Source of the DNA: Enterobacter ludwigii
GTDB lineage: Bacteria > Pseudomonadota > Gammaproteobacteria > Enterobacterales > Enterobacteriaceae
NCBI RefSeq assembly: GCF_001750725.1
Contig: NZ_CP017279.1
Span: 2,232,001 to 2,296,000, forward strand
Reading direction: 5' to 3'
DNA length: 64,000 nt
A program made the translations under genes and the position numbers. Positions 17,527 to 26,107 of this stretch are shown in pieces (position 1 is the first letter of the stretch; each line of letters opens with the position of its first letter). The notes beneath the pieces were generated by a model. It searched no databases. It had not been told where the DNA came from and saw only the letters and a program-made list of their open reading frames with translations.

Positions 17527-19265
17527 ACGTGTACTGGCAGAAAGTGAACCGCGACATGGTGGCGAAAATCCTCGCCGAGCTGGAATATGAACGCACCCTG
17601 AGCGCCCGGCAGCTGGCAGACAATCGCTGGCAAATCACCATGGGCGCGGAGACCTGGCAGTTCCAGGCCACGCGCGGGATCTGGGGCTGGCTGCATATCG
17701 ACCCCGAGAGCCTGACCACCGTCAGCGGTAACGCAGTGGACGCAGAAACTGCACTGCTGCAGCTTGCGACGGTATTGGAGATGAGCGACGCGCAGACCGC
17801 GGAGCATCTGGAAGATCTCTATGCCACGCTGCGGGGTGATATTCAGCTGTTACAGGCGCGCGAAACGCTGGATGCTGACGCGCTCATTCATCTCGACCCG
17901 GACGAATTACAGTGCCTGATGAGCGGCCATCCTAAGTTTATCTTTAACAAGGGGCGGCGCGGCTGGGGGCTGGATGCGCTACGCCAGTATGCCCCGGAAT
18001 ACCGTGGCCGTTTTCGCCTGCACTGGGTCGCCGTGCAACGTGCGCACCTGGTCTGGAGCAGCGATGTTGATTGCGATATCAATACCCTGCTGGCGAGCGC
18101 CATGGATAACGCCGAGCGCGCCCGGTTTGATGCCCGCTGGCAGGCGCTGGATCTTGATGATAACTGGCTGCCCGTGCCGCTGCATCCGTGGCAGTGGCAA
18201 CAAAAGATTGCTGTCCATTTCCTGGCGCAACTCGCGCGCGGCGAAATGGTTGAGCTGGGCGAGTTTGGCGACGAGTACCTGGCGCAGCAATCGTTGCGTA
18301 CTCTCACCAATGCCAGCCGCCGCGCGCCGTTTGACATCAAGCTGCCGCTGACCATTTACAACACCTCCTGCTATCGCGGTATTCCGGGTAAGTACATTGC
18401 CGCTGGCCCGCTGGCCTCACGCTGGTTACAGCAGCAGTTTGCCAGCGATGCCACGCTTATTCGCTGTGGCGCGCAGGTGCTTGGCGAGCCCGCGGCCGGG
18501 TATCTTTCCCACCCGAGTTACGCCGCGCTGCCGAAAGCGCCTTACCGCTATCAGGAGATGCTGGGGGTTATCTGGCGCGAAAATCCGTCCTGTTATCTCC
18601 AGCAGGGTGAAGAAGCGGTGCTGATGGCTGCGTTGATGGAGAGCGATAACGCCGGACGCCCCTTGATTGACGCATGGATCGCCCAATCCGGTTTTGCCGC
18701 TGAAGCCTGGCTGGAAAAGCTCTTTGACGCGACGGTCATCCCTTTCTATCACCTGCTCTGCCGCTATGGCGTGGCGCTTATCGCCCACGGCCAGAACGTG
18801 ACGCTGGTGATGAAAGACGCCATCCCGCAACGCATCCTGCTGAAAGATTTCCAGGGGGACATGCGCCTGGTGGATGAAGATTTCCCGCAGGCAGCAAGCC
18901 TGCCTGAACAGGTGAAGTCCGTCACGGCGCGCCTGAGTGCGGATTACATCATTCACGATCTGCAAACCGGTAACTTTGTCACGGTGCTGCGGTTTATTTC
19001 ACGCCTTACCCTGCAAAGCGGCGTCAGCGAAACCCGTTTCTACCAGATCCTGGCCGAGGTATTGCGCCGCTATATGGCCGCGCATCCCGATCTCGCCGAA
19101 CGCTTTGCGAAGTTTGATCTGTTTAAGCCGCAAATTATTCGCGTGATCCTCAACCCGGTCAAACTGACCTTCTCCGAACACGACGGCGGCAGCCGCATGT
19201 TGCCGAACTATGTCACCGATCTTGATAACCCTCTTTTTCTGGTCTCCCAGGAGTCAGCGCAATGA
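17523..19265 (+). CDS. iucC: Aerobactin synthase IucC
   Basis: IucC is the second NIS synthetase. It adds the second hydroxamate arm to the citryl intermediate to complete aerobactin. The 580-residue protein has HPKFIFNKGRRGWG, LPVPLHPWQWQQKI, LRTLTNASRRAPFDIKLPL and HDLQTGNFVTVLRF, all close to ColV IucC. Start: a GTG at 17523 that overlaps the iucB TGA; the next residues (NVYWQKVNRDMVAK) fit the family. The C-terminus KLTFSEHDGGSRMLPNY is intact. iucD begins four bases before the stop ends. Confidence 0.95.
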   Translation: MNVYWQKVNRDMVAKILAELEYERTLSARQLADNRWQITMGAETWQFQATRGIWGWLHIDPESLTTVSGNAVDAETALLQLATVLEMSDAQTAEHLEDLYATLRGDIQLLQARETLDADALIHLDPDELQCLMSGHPKFIFNKGRRGWGLDALRQYAPEYRGRFRLHWVAVQRAHLVWSSDVDCDINTLLASAMDNAERARFDARWQALDLDDNWLPVPLHPWQWQQKIAVHFLAQLARGEMVELGEFGDEYLAQQSLRTLTNASRRAPFDIKLPLTIYNTSCYRGIPGKYIAAGPLASRWLQQQFASDATLIRCGAQVLGEPAAGYLSHPSYAALPKAPYRYQEMLGVIWRENPSCYLQQGEEAVLMAALMESDNAGRPLIDAWIAQSGFAAEAWLEKLFDATVIPFYHLLCRYGVALIAHGQNVTLVMKDAIPQRILLKDFQGDMRLVDEDFPQAASLPEQVKSVTARLSADYIIHDLQTGNFVTVLRFISRLTLQSGVSETRFYQILAEVLRRYMAAHPDLAERFAKFDLFKPQIIRVILNPVKLTFSEHDGGSRMLPNYVTDLDNPLFLVSQESAQ

Positions 19266-20587
19266 AAACGTATGATTTCATCGGCATTGGTATTGGCCCG
19301 TTTAACCTCAGCATCGCCGCACTGGCTGAGGGACTGGACGGTTTTAGTTCACTGTTTCTTGAACGCAAGCCGCATTTTTCCTGGCACCCTGGCATGATGG
19401 TGCCGGACTGCCATATGCAAACCAGCTTCCTGAAAGATCTGGTGAGCGCCGTGGAACCCACCAATCGCCACAGTTTTCTTAACTATCTGGTGCAGCGTAA
19501 AAAGTTCTATCGTTTTCTGACCACCGAGCAGCGTACCGTTTCTCGCGAAGAGTTTGCCGATTACCTGTGCTGGGCCGCGGAAAATCTCACTAACCTGTCC
19601 TTCAGCCAGCAGGTACAGCAGGTCAGTTTTGATGAAAAAAACGGTCTGTTCGACGTGGTGACTCAGCGCGATCGCTTCCTGGCGCGTCACGTCTGCGTAG
19701 GAATTGGCAAACAGATTAACCTGCCTGACTGCGCTCCGGCGCAGGATGACAGCTGCTTCCACGCCAGCGAGATGATGCTGCGCACGCCGGACTTAGCGGG
19801 CAAGCGCGTCACCGTCGTCGGCGGAGGTCAGAGTGGTGCAGATCTGTTTCTGAATATCTTCCGCGGGGAGTGGGGTCAGCCACTGAGCCTGAACTGGGTT
19901 TCCCGACGCAACAATTATAACGCGCTGGATGAAGCGGCTTTCGCCAACGAGTATTTCACGCCGGAATATGTAGACAGCTTCTCCACGCTTGGCGAAGAGG
20001 CGCGTCGTCAGATGCTGCACGAACAGAAGATGACCTCCGACGGCATCACCACGGAGTCTCTGCTGGCGATTTATCGCGCCATGTATCACCGCTTCGAAGT
20101 GCTGCGGGAAAAACCGTGGGCACACCTCCTGCCCTCTCGCTCGGTCACCGCGATCGCGCAGCAGGAGAACGGCAAGCGCCTGACGTTACAGCATCACCTT
20201 GACGGTGGCCGTGAACAACTTGATACCGACGTGGTGATTTTCGCGACCGGCTATCGCACCGTGCAGCCTGCGTTTCTGGCACCGCTCTCCCATCGCCTGC
20301 GTCTGGACGCCGACGAAACCTTCTGCATCAACAATGATTTCACCCTTGAATGGGACGGCCCGCAGAGCAACCGCCTGTTCGCCGTGAATGCCGGGATGCA
20401 CCGTCTTGGCATTGCCGAACCCCAGCTCAGCCTGATGGCCTGGCGCGCCGCGCGAATTCTGAATCGCGCGCACGACGACGAGCCGTTTGAGCTGGCCACC
20501 ACCCCTGGCGTGATCCACTGGCGAAGCACTCCCCGCCCGGACAGCAGCCAGGTTTATCAATCTTTAGCAAGAACCACCGAGTACTGA
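19262..20587 (+). CDS. iucD: L-lysine N6-monooxygenase IucD
   Basis: IucD is a membrane-associated flavin monooxygenase that hydroxylates the epsilon-amino group of lysine with FAD, NADPH and O2, the first step of aerobactin synthesis. The 441-residue protein has the FAD fold GIGIGPFNLS at residues 8-17, the NADPH-binding VVGGGQSGAD at 185-194, and the FATGYR motif near residue 357, all required for activity. It overlaps the iucC stop by four bases (ATGA). The receptor gene iutA follows after 26 bp. No defects are seen. Confidence 0.95.
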   Translation: MKTYDFIGIGIGPFNLSIAALAEGLDGFSSLFLERKPHFSWHPGMMVPDCHMQTSFLKDLVSAVEPTNRHSFLNYLVQRKKFYRFLTTEQRTVSREEFADYLCWAAENLTNLSFSQQVQQVSFDEKNGLFDVVTQRDRFLARHVCVGIGKQINLPDCAPAQDDSCFHASEMMLRTPDLAGKRVTVVGGGQSGADLFLNIFRGEWGQPLSLNWVSRRNNYNALDEAAFANEYFTPEYVDSFSTLGEEARRQMLHEQKMTSDGITTESLLAIYRAMYHRFEVLREKPWAHLLPSRSVTAIAQQENGKRLTLQHHLDGGREQLDTDVVIFATGYRTVQPAFLAPLSHRLRLDADETFCINNDFTLEWDGPQSNRLFAVNAGMHRLGIAEPQLSLMAWRAARILNRAHDDEPFELATTPGVIHWRSTPRPDSSQVYQSLARTTEY

Positions 20588-20613
20588 CACACACATTCAG
20601 GAACTACATAACA

Positions 20614-22803
20614 ATGAAACGTTCTCATCTTTGGGTTTTAAATCCTTGCTTGCTTGCAATGCTTTCTACCTCTGCGTGGGCGGAAGAACAAAAGGAAGAA
20701 AATATTGTTGTCTCCGCCAGCCGCGCGCACCGCAGCGTGGCGGAGATGGCGCAGACTACTTGGGTTATTGAGCGTGCTGAGATTGAACAGCAGGTTCAGG
20801 GTGGAAAAGAGATTAAAGAGGTGCTGGCGCAGTTGATCCCGGGCATGGACGTCAGCAGCCAGGGCCGCACCAACTACGGTATGAACCTGCGCGGCCGCTC
20901 GATGATGGTGATGGTGGATGGCGTGCGTCTTAACTCGTCCCGCAGCGACAGCCGCCAGCTTGACTCTATCGATCCGTTCAACATTGACCGTATCGAAGTG
21001 ATCTCCGGCGCCACGTCCCTCTACGGCGGCGGCAGCACCGGCGGTCTGGTGAATATCGTGACCAAAAAAGGCCAGCCTGATACCGAAGTGGAGTTCCAGA
21101 CCGGAGCAAAGAGTGGCTTTAACAGCCATAACGATCACGATGAGAACGTGTCAGCCGCGGTGAGCGGCGGCAACGACAATGCCTCTGGCCGGTTGTCAGT
21201 ATCGTATCAGCGCTACGGCGGCTGGTACGACGGCAAAGGCAACGAGGTGATTATTGATAACACCCAGACCGGATTACAATATTCCGACCGTCTGGATGTG
21301 ATGGGAACAGGCACCCTCAACATCGACGATCACCAGCAGCTGCAGCTTACGACGCAATACTACAAGAGCGAGTCTGACGGGAAGCACGGCCTGTTCCTCG
21401 GGGAAAACTTCTCCGCGGTTACGGGTGATGCCAAAGCCTACAATAAAGGCAACCTGAACTCTGACCGCCTGCCGGGCACAGAGCGGCATCTGATTAACCT
21501 GCAGTACTCCAACACCGATTTCTGGGGCCAGGATCTGGTCGCACAGATTTACTATCGTGACGAAAGCCTGACCTACTACCCGTTCCCGACACTGACCAAA
21601 GGCGTGGTGAGCAGCATCGGTGCGTCGCAGCAGAAAACCGATTTTTACGGCGGCAAGCTGACGCTGAACAGCAAACCGATGGATGATTTAACGCTGACCT
21701 GGGGTGTGGATGCTGACCACGAAACCTTCGACGCTAACCAGCAGTTCTTCAATCTGGACAAAGCGGCAGCAAGCGGCGGTATGGATCTGGAGAACGCCTA
21801 TAACGTGGGCCGTTACCCGGGTTACAGCATTACCAACCTCGCCCCGTTCCTGCAGGCCAGCTACGACATTGATGCCATTACCCTGAGCGGCGGCGTGCGC
21901 TATCAGTACACCGAAAACAAGGTGGATGACTTCGTTGGTTATACCCAGCAACAGGCCATCGCTAACGGGAAAGCCACATCGGCTGATGCGGTACCGGGCG
22001 GGAAAACCAATTACAACAACTTCCTGTTCAACGCCGGGATCCTTGGCCGTCTGACCGAACAGCAGCAGCTGTGGTTTAATTTCTCCCAGGGCTTCGAAAT
22101 TCCGGACCTGGCGAAGTATTACGGCTCCGGTACCTACCAGCTTGTCGACGGGCACTATCGCCTGCTGAACAGCGTGAACGTTAACGACTCGACGCTGGAC
22201 GGCATTAAGGTTAACGCGTATGAGCTGGGCTGGCGCTACACCGGCGATAACCTGCGCACGCAGGTTGCGGCGTATTACTCGCTCTCGGACAAAACCATCA
22301 CCATCAACAAGACGGACATGACCATCAACCTCGAAGACGACAAGCGTCGTATCTACGGGATTGAAGGCCAGGTGGACTATTTCTTCACCGACAGCGACTG
22401 GAGCACCGGCGCGAACTTTAACGCCATTAAGTCTGAAACCCGCGAAAACGGTAAATGGGAGAAGCTGACTGTAGACAGCGCCAGCCCGTCGAAAGCCAGC
22501 GCCTGGGTCAACTGGGCACCGGGCGACTGGACCCTGCGCGTGCAGAGTACGCAGACCTTTGACGTGTCAGATGCCGACGGTAAGAAGATCGATGGCTATA
22601 ACACGGTCGACTTCCTGGGCAGCTACGACCTGCCGGTGGGTAAAGTGAGCTTCAGCGTGGAAAACGTGCTGGACAAAGACTACACCACCGCCTGGGGTCA
22701 GCGTGCGCCGGGGCTGTATAGCCCAACCTACGGTGCACCAGGTCTGTATACTTATAAAGGCCGTGGCCGTACGTTTGGTCTGAACTACTCCGTACTGTTC
22801 TAA
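20614..22803 (+). CDS. iutA: TonB-dependent ferric aerobactin receptor IutA
   Basis: IutA is the outer-membrane receptor for ferric aerobactin. The 729-residue protein has a signal peptide (residues 1-23, ending STSAWA), then a TonB box (NIVVSAS, about residues 29-35). The plug domain carries TNYGMNLRGRSMMVMVDGVRLN and GGGSTGGLVNIVTKKG, and a 22-strand type barrel ends in the receptor signature GLNYSVLF with terminal Phe. The plug and C-terminus closely resemble ColV IutA. Surface-loop stretches and the signal peptide differ, suggesting long vertical descent. It is the last gene of the operon and a GC-rich hairpin follows. Confidence 0.95.
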   Translation: MKRSHLWVLNPCLLAMLSTSAWAEEQKEENIVVSASRAHRSVAEMAQTTWVIERAEIEQQVQGGKEIKEVLAQLIPGMDVSSQGRTNYGMNLRGRSMMVMVDGVRLNSSRSDSRQLDSIDPFNIDRIEVISGATSLYGGGSTGGLVNIVTKKGQPDTEVEFQTGAKSGFNSHNDHDENVSAAVSGGNDNASGRLSVSYQRYGGWYDGKGNEVIIDNTQTGLQYSDRLDVMGTGTLNIDDHQQLQLTTQYYKSESDGKHGLFLGENFSAVTGDAKAYNKGNLNSDRLPGTERHLINLQYSNTDFWGQDLVAQIYYRDESLTYYPFPTLTKGVVSSIGASQQKTDFYGGKLTLNSKPMDDLTLTWGVDADHETFDANQQFFNLDKAAASGGMDLENAYNVGRYPGYSITNLAPFLQASYDIDAITLSGGVRYQYTENKVDDFVGYTQQQAIANGKATSADAVPGGKTNYNNFLFNAGILGRLTEQQQLWFNFSQGFEIPDLAKYYGSGTYQLVDGHYRLLNSVNVNDSTLDGIKVNAYELGWRYTGDNLRTQVAAYYSLSDKTITINKTDMTINLEDDKRRIYGIEGQVDYFFTDSDWSTGANFNAIKSETRENGKWEKLTVDSASPSKASAWVNWAPGDWTLRVQSTQTFDVSDADGKKIDGYNTVDFLGSYDLPVGKVSFSVENVLDKDYTTAWGQRAPGLYSPTYGAPGLYTYKGRGRTFGLNYSVLF

Positions 22804-22805
22804 TC

Positions 22806-22835
22806 CTGCGCGCCGCCTGCGGGCGGCGCAATTTA
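22806..22835 (+). terminator. Terminator-like hairpin after iutA
   Basis: GCGCCGCC (22810-22817) pairs with GGCGGCGC (22822-22829) across a TGCG loop, followed by AATTT. The stem is strong but the T-tract is weak, so termination may be partial. Confidence 0.6.
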
Positions 22836-22920
22836 CTGTGTAATTTCAGCGCGAATTTGCTATAAAATCAGCGATTTGCTGAAATTGTCGGCAAACGAAC
22901 GAAAAGTGCGTTTTCCCCCT

Positions 22921-22949
22921 TTGACAAGACGAACTGAGGTCGATACTAT
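22921..22949 (+). promoter_or_regulatory. Promoter of tRNA-Asn copy 1
   Basis: TTGACA (22921-22926), a 17-bp spacer and TACTAT (22944-22949) lie just upstream of the tRNA. The same layout recurs before the other copies. Confidence 0.75.
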
Positions 22950-22967
22950 GCGCCTCGTTCACACGAT

Positions 22968-23043
22968 TCCTCTGTAGTTCAGTCGGTAGAACGGCGGACT
23001 GTTAATCCGTATGTCACTGGTTCGAGTCCAGTCAGAGGAGCCA
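22968..23043 (+). tRNA. tRNA-Asn (anticodon GTT), copy 1
   Basis: The 76-nt sequence folds as a cloverleaf: acceptor TCCTCTG/CAGAGGA, anticodon loop CTGTTAATC with GTT, T-loop GGTTCGAGTCC, and an encoded CCA. It matches E. coli tRNA-Asn as I recall it. It is identical to the three other copies in this window. It lies directly downstream of the aerobactin locus, near the site that asnT occupies after mtfA in E. coli. Confidence 0.98.
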
Positions 23044-23048
23044 AATTT

Positions 23049-23078
23049 GAAAAGCCTGCTTTTAAAGCAGGCTTTTTG
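23049..23078 (+). terminator. Terminator of tRNA-Asn copy 1
   Basis: AAGCCTGCTTT pairs with AAAGCAGGCTT, followed by TTT. The same hairpin follows each of the four tRNA-Asn genes. Read leftwards it could also serve the converging LysR gene. Confidence 0.85.
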
Positions 23079-23086
23079 CTTTTCTG

Positions 23087-23995
23087 TTAGCCATTACTTT
23101 CCACAGCCCCTGTCAACTGACGCCAGGCCGCCACTTCCTCATCCAGCCACTCACTAAAGAGAGCCACCTCCGGTTTCGCTTCCGTTAACTGCGATGTCAC
23201 CAGCCAGTAAGGCCAGGGATAAGGTGCAGTGAAAGAGGTAAGCTGGACCAGCTCGCCCCGGGTGATGGCATCCTGTATCAGAGAGCGACGCTCCAGCGCG
23301 ATACCTTTACCGAGTCTGACAGCCTCAAGGACTAAATTTGAGTCGTTAATGCATAACCCGGCGGGCACAATATCTTTTTCCAGTCCCGCATTGAAACACC
23401 AGGTTTTCCACGACTCCATGGAGAATATGATTTTACTCTTCGCCACCTCAGTTGGCGTTACCGGGAGGACGCCGCCGTTATAACCGGGTGCTGCAACCAC
23501 AATCAGTTCATCTGAAAAAAGATAATGGCAGTCGCTTCCTTCCCAATTACCTTTCCCCATGCGTATCGCCACATCTATCCCTTCCTGCTGCATGCGGGTG
23601 ATCGTCAGACTGGCCTGGATCCGCAGCGTGATGTGTGGATATTTTTCCCGAAACCGCGCCAGACGCGGCAACAACCAGTGACAACCAAAAGACGGCACCA
23701 TCGCCAGCGTCAGTTCCAGTATTCTCGGTTTCACCTGCACTAACCGGGTGGCATCTGCGATATGATTCAGTGCTTCGCGCACCTGTAACGCGTAGAGACG
23801 CCCCTCTTCGTTGATCTGCACCCCTCGCCCATAACGGATAAACAGCTTCACCCCCACCATTTCCTCCAGCACTTTAATCTGCTGGCTGATGGCGGAATGG
23901 GTAACGTGAAGCTCTTTCGCCGCAAGCGTTACGCTGCCAAGGCGAGCCACAGCTTCAAAACTACGCAAACTTGCGATAGGTGGAAAATCCGACAT
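23087..23995 (-). CDS. LysR-family regulator, GcvA-like subgroup
   Basis: The 302-residue protein has the N-terminal winged helix-turn-helix of LysR regulators (FEAVARLGSVTLAAKELHVTHSAISQQIKVLEE, about residues 14-46). An effector-binding domain follows with RMGKGNWEG and IALERRSLIQDAI, as in the GcvA/AmpR-type group. It is transcribed away from the glutathione S-transferase gene across about 170 bp, a layout that usually means it controls that gene and itself. The effector is unknown. I do not recognise an E. coli orthologue at this location, so this LysR/GST pair is probably an Enterobacter-lineage insertion next to the tRNA. Confidence 0.82.
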   Translation of the reverse strand: MSDFPPIASLRSFEAVARLGSVTLAAKELHVTHSAISQQIKVLEEMVGVKLFIRYGRGVQINEEGRLYALQVREALNHIADATRLVQVKPRILELTLAMVPSFGCHWLLPRLARFREKYPHITLRIQASLTITRMQQEGIDVAIRMGKGNWEGSDCHYLFSDELIVVAAPGYNGGVLPVTPTEVAKSKIIFSMESWKTWCFNAGLEKDIVPAGLCINDSNLVLEAVRLGKGIALERRSLIQDAITRGELVQLTSFTAPYPWPYWLVTSQLTEAKPEVALFSEWLDEEVAAWRQLTGAVESNG

Positions 23996-24165
23996 GAAAC
24001 CATGCCCTCATACACTGAATCTGATAAACGCTAACCGGCCAATCTGTCAGTAATACTCACTCAGGCCGTAAGATACTGATGATATTCGCCATAACGAATT
24101 TATTGTAATGTCTGTTTATCATCTTCAATGAAGCGTTTTTTCACACAGACAGGAAAACGGGAATC

Positions 24166-24774
24166 ATGATAAAGCTGATTGGCATGATGGATTCTCCTTA
24201 TGTACGCCGCGTGGCGGTCTCCCTGGAACTTTATGGCGTTGCGTTTGAAAGCCAGCCGTTGTCCGTATTCAGCACATTTGAGGAATTTTCCCGGATTAAC
24301 CCTGCGGTAAAAGCGCCAACGCTGGTTCTGGAGAATGGAACACGTCTGATGGACTCGTCTCTCATACTGAATTATTTTGAGGCTCAGGCCGCGCCTGAAC
24401 GGAGACTCCTGCCCGTGACGCCGGATGCACTGGCGAACGATCTCCAGACGCAGGGCTTTATCCTCGCCGCCGCGGAGAAAGCTGTGCAAAATGTGTACGA
24501 ACACAACCTGCGCCCGGCGGAGAAACAACATAATCCGTGGATAGAACGTATTACCGTCCAGCTGCTGGCTGCCTGTCGGGAATGGAACGCGCTGCTGGAA
24601 GCCCGTCCGGAAAATGCGGTGGCCGATCAGGTTGCTGTCACCAGTACGGTTATCTGGACATTTATTCAGTCAATGATCCCTCACGTCGTTAACGCCGGGG
24701 ATTTTAAAAGAATTCAGGCGGTAGCCGACGTTTTCGAAAACCAGGCGGCATTTAAAAAATACCCTTTTAGTTAA
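24166..24774 (+). CDS. Glutathione S-transferase family protein
   Basis: The 202-residue protein has the GST fold order: an N-terminal thioredoxin-like domain (residues 1-80) with SPYVRRVAVSLELYGV, the cis-proline region VKAPTLVLENG, and the glutathione gamma-glutamyl contact DSSLILNYFE. A helical C-terminal domain follows. The Ser in the first motif (SPYVRR) is the likely catalytic residue, as in beta/theta-like bacterial GSTs. It diverges from the LysR gene, its likely regulator. The substrate is unknown. A clear terminator follows. Confidence 0.85.
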   Translation: MIKLIGMMDSPYVRRVAVSLELYGVAFESQPLSVFSTFEEFSRINPAVKAPTLVLENGTRLMDSSLILNYFEAQAAPERRLLPVTPDALANDLQTQGFILAAAEKAVQNVYEHNLRPAEKQHNPWIERITVQLLAACREWNALLEARPENAVADQVAVTSTVIWTFIQSMIPHVVNAGDFKRIQAVADVFENQAAFKKYPFS

Positions 24775-24794
24775 CGCTTCGCTCGGCGTGTTAT

Positions 24795-24817
24795 GGGGCT
24801 TTTCAGCCCTTTTTTTG
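24795..24817 (+). terminator. Terminator after the GST gene
   Basis: GGGCT-TTTC-AGCCC followed by a run of seven or more T, about 20 bp after the stop. Confidence 0.85.
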
Positions 24818-24994
24818 CCGCACGGGAATATTATCCTCATCTAAAAGAATCATATTTCTTTATTTATTCTTATATGTAACCCAATGAAAAATATGAGAAA
24901 CATTTCAATATAAAGCAATCTTATGACGTCACAAGGTATCGTTATTCATCAGGGTATTCTTGAGAACCAGCGGTCAGGAAATTAAACGGTTTCA

Positions 24995-25024
24995 ATAAAA
25001 AAGCCTGCTTTAATTGCAGGCTTG
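24995..25024 (-). terminator. Terminator after cbl
   Basis: Read leftwards, AAGCCTGC-AATTAAA-GCAGGCTT is followed by TTTTT. The stem is the same AAGCCTGC sequence seen behind the tRNA-Asn genes although no tRNA is present here. Confidence 0.8.
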
Positions 25025-25060
25025 TGCTTCTTGTCGACGGCGACGGGTGCTATAAGGGGC

Positions 25061-26011
25061 TTAAATCTGATAATCAATCGCCACTTCTTCTGGCTCCATC
25101 ACCTGACGTTTAATCTCATCTACCGACAGCCCGGCGTTGCAGAGTTCGATAAAGCGCCACACATAGTTGCGCTGCAGTTGTCCACGCTTCAGGCCGAGCC
25201 ATACGGTATTGGCATCAAAGAGATGACGCGTATCCAGTCGTACCAGGTTCTCCGTCTCGCGTTCACCACCGGACTGTTCCGCCACCAGACCAATGCCCAG
25301 CCCCAGCTCGACGTAGGTTTTGATTACATCAGAGTCCTGTGCACTCAGCACCACATCCGGCGTTAAGCCTTTGCGGTTAAAGGCTTCATCAATGCGCGAG
25401 CGTCCGGTAATACCCTGCCGGTAGGTAATCAGCGGCCATTTCGCGATATCTTCCAGCGTCAGGGGCGTAACCTGATTCAGCGGATGGTCGACGGGAAGTA
25501 ACAGACTGTGGTACCAGCGAAACCACGGGAAAGCCACCAGCAGCGGATCGTTGCTCAGGCGTTCACTGGCAATGCCGATATCTGCCCCACCGTTTTGCAA
25601 CAGCACGTCAATTTCCTGCGGTGTGCCCTGGATAAGCTCCAGACGGACGTCAGGGAAAAGTTCACGGAAGGCTTTAATCACCGGCGGCAGGCTGTAACGC
25701 GCCTGGGTGTGGGTGGTGGCGATAGTGAGGACGCCCGAGGCGTCATTGGTAAAGAGATCCGCCAGGCGACGCACATTGCTGGCCTCGTTGAGGATCCGCT
25801 CAGCGATGGTCAACAAGGCTTTTCCCGGCTCCGTCATGCCAAGCAGACGCTTGCCGCGACGGATAAAAATCTCTATACCCAGTTCTTCTTCCAGCTCGCG
25901 GATATGGCGACTGACGCCGGACTGAGAGGTATAAAGCATATTGGCGACCTCGGTCAGGTTGTAGTCCCGCCTGGCCGCCTCACGGATAATTTTAAGTTGC
26001 TGGAAATTCAC
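25061..26011 (-). CDS. cbl: LysR regulator Cbl (sulfur/sulfonate utilisation)
   Basis: Cbl is a CysB-like regulator that activates ssu and tau genes when sulfate is scarce. The 316-residue length equals the E. coli protein and the sequence is very close throughout: MNFQQLKIIREAARRDYNLTE, TSQSGVSRHIRELE in the recognition helix, FPDVRLELIQGTPQEI, TYRQGITGRSRID and a C-terminus ending AIDYQI. It lies downstream of nac in the same direction with about 96 bp between them, as in E. coli, where nitrogen control by Nac of cbl has been reported. Confidence 0.97.
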   Translation of the reverse strand: MNFQQLKIIREAARRDYNLTEVANMLYTSQSGVSRHIRELEEELGIEIFIRRGKRLLGMTEPGKALLTIAERILNEASNVRRLADLFTNDASGVLTIATTHTQARYSLPPVIKAFRELFPDVRLELIQGTPQEIDVLLQNGGADIGIASERLSNDPLLVAFPWFRWYHSLLLPVDHPLNQVTPLTLEDIAKWPLITYRQGITGRSRIDEAFNRKGLTPDVVLSAQDSDVIKTYVELGLGIGLVAEQSGGERETENLVRLDTRHLFDANTVWLGLKRGQLQRNYVWRFIELCNAGLSVDEIKRQVMEPEEVAIDYQI

Positions 26012-26107
26012 GATTCACTCCGGCGCATCTGACATAACGCTATTGTTAGAGTCAGCCGACCTGCAGAACAAATAATAAAAACCAGCATCTTATGCTTTTA
26101 TGGAATA

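Noticed and set aside
13487..23043. Aerobactin locus as a genomic island integrated into a tRNA 3' end
   Set aside because: The tRNA lies downstream of the locus with its 3' end pointing away; there is no integrase and no repeated tRNA 3' fragment on the far side.
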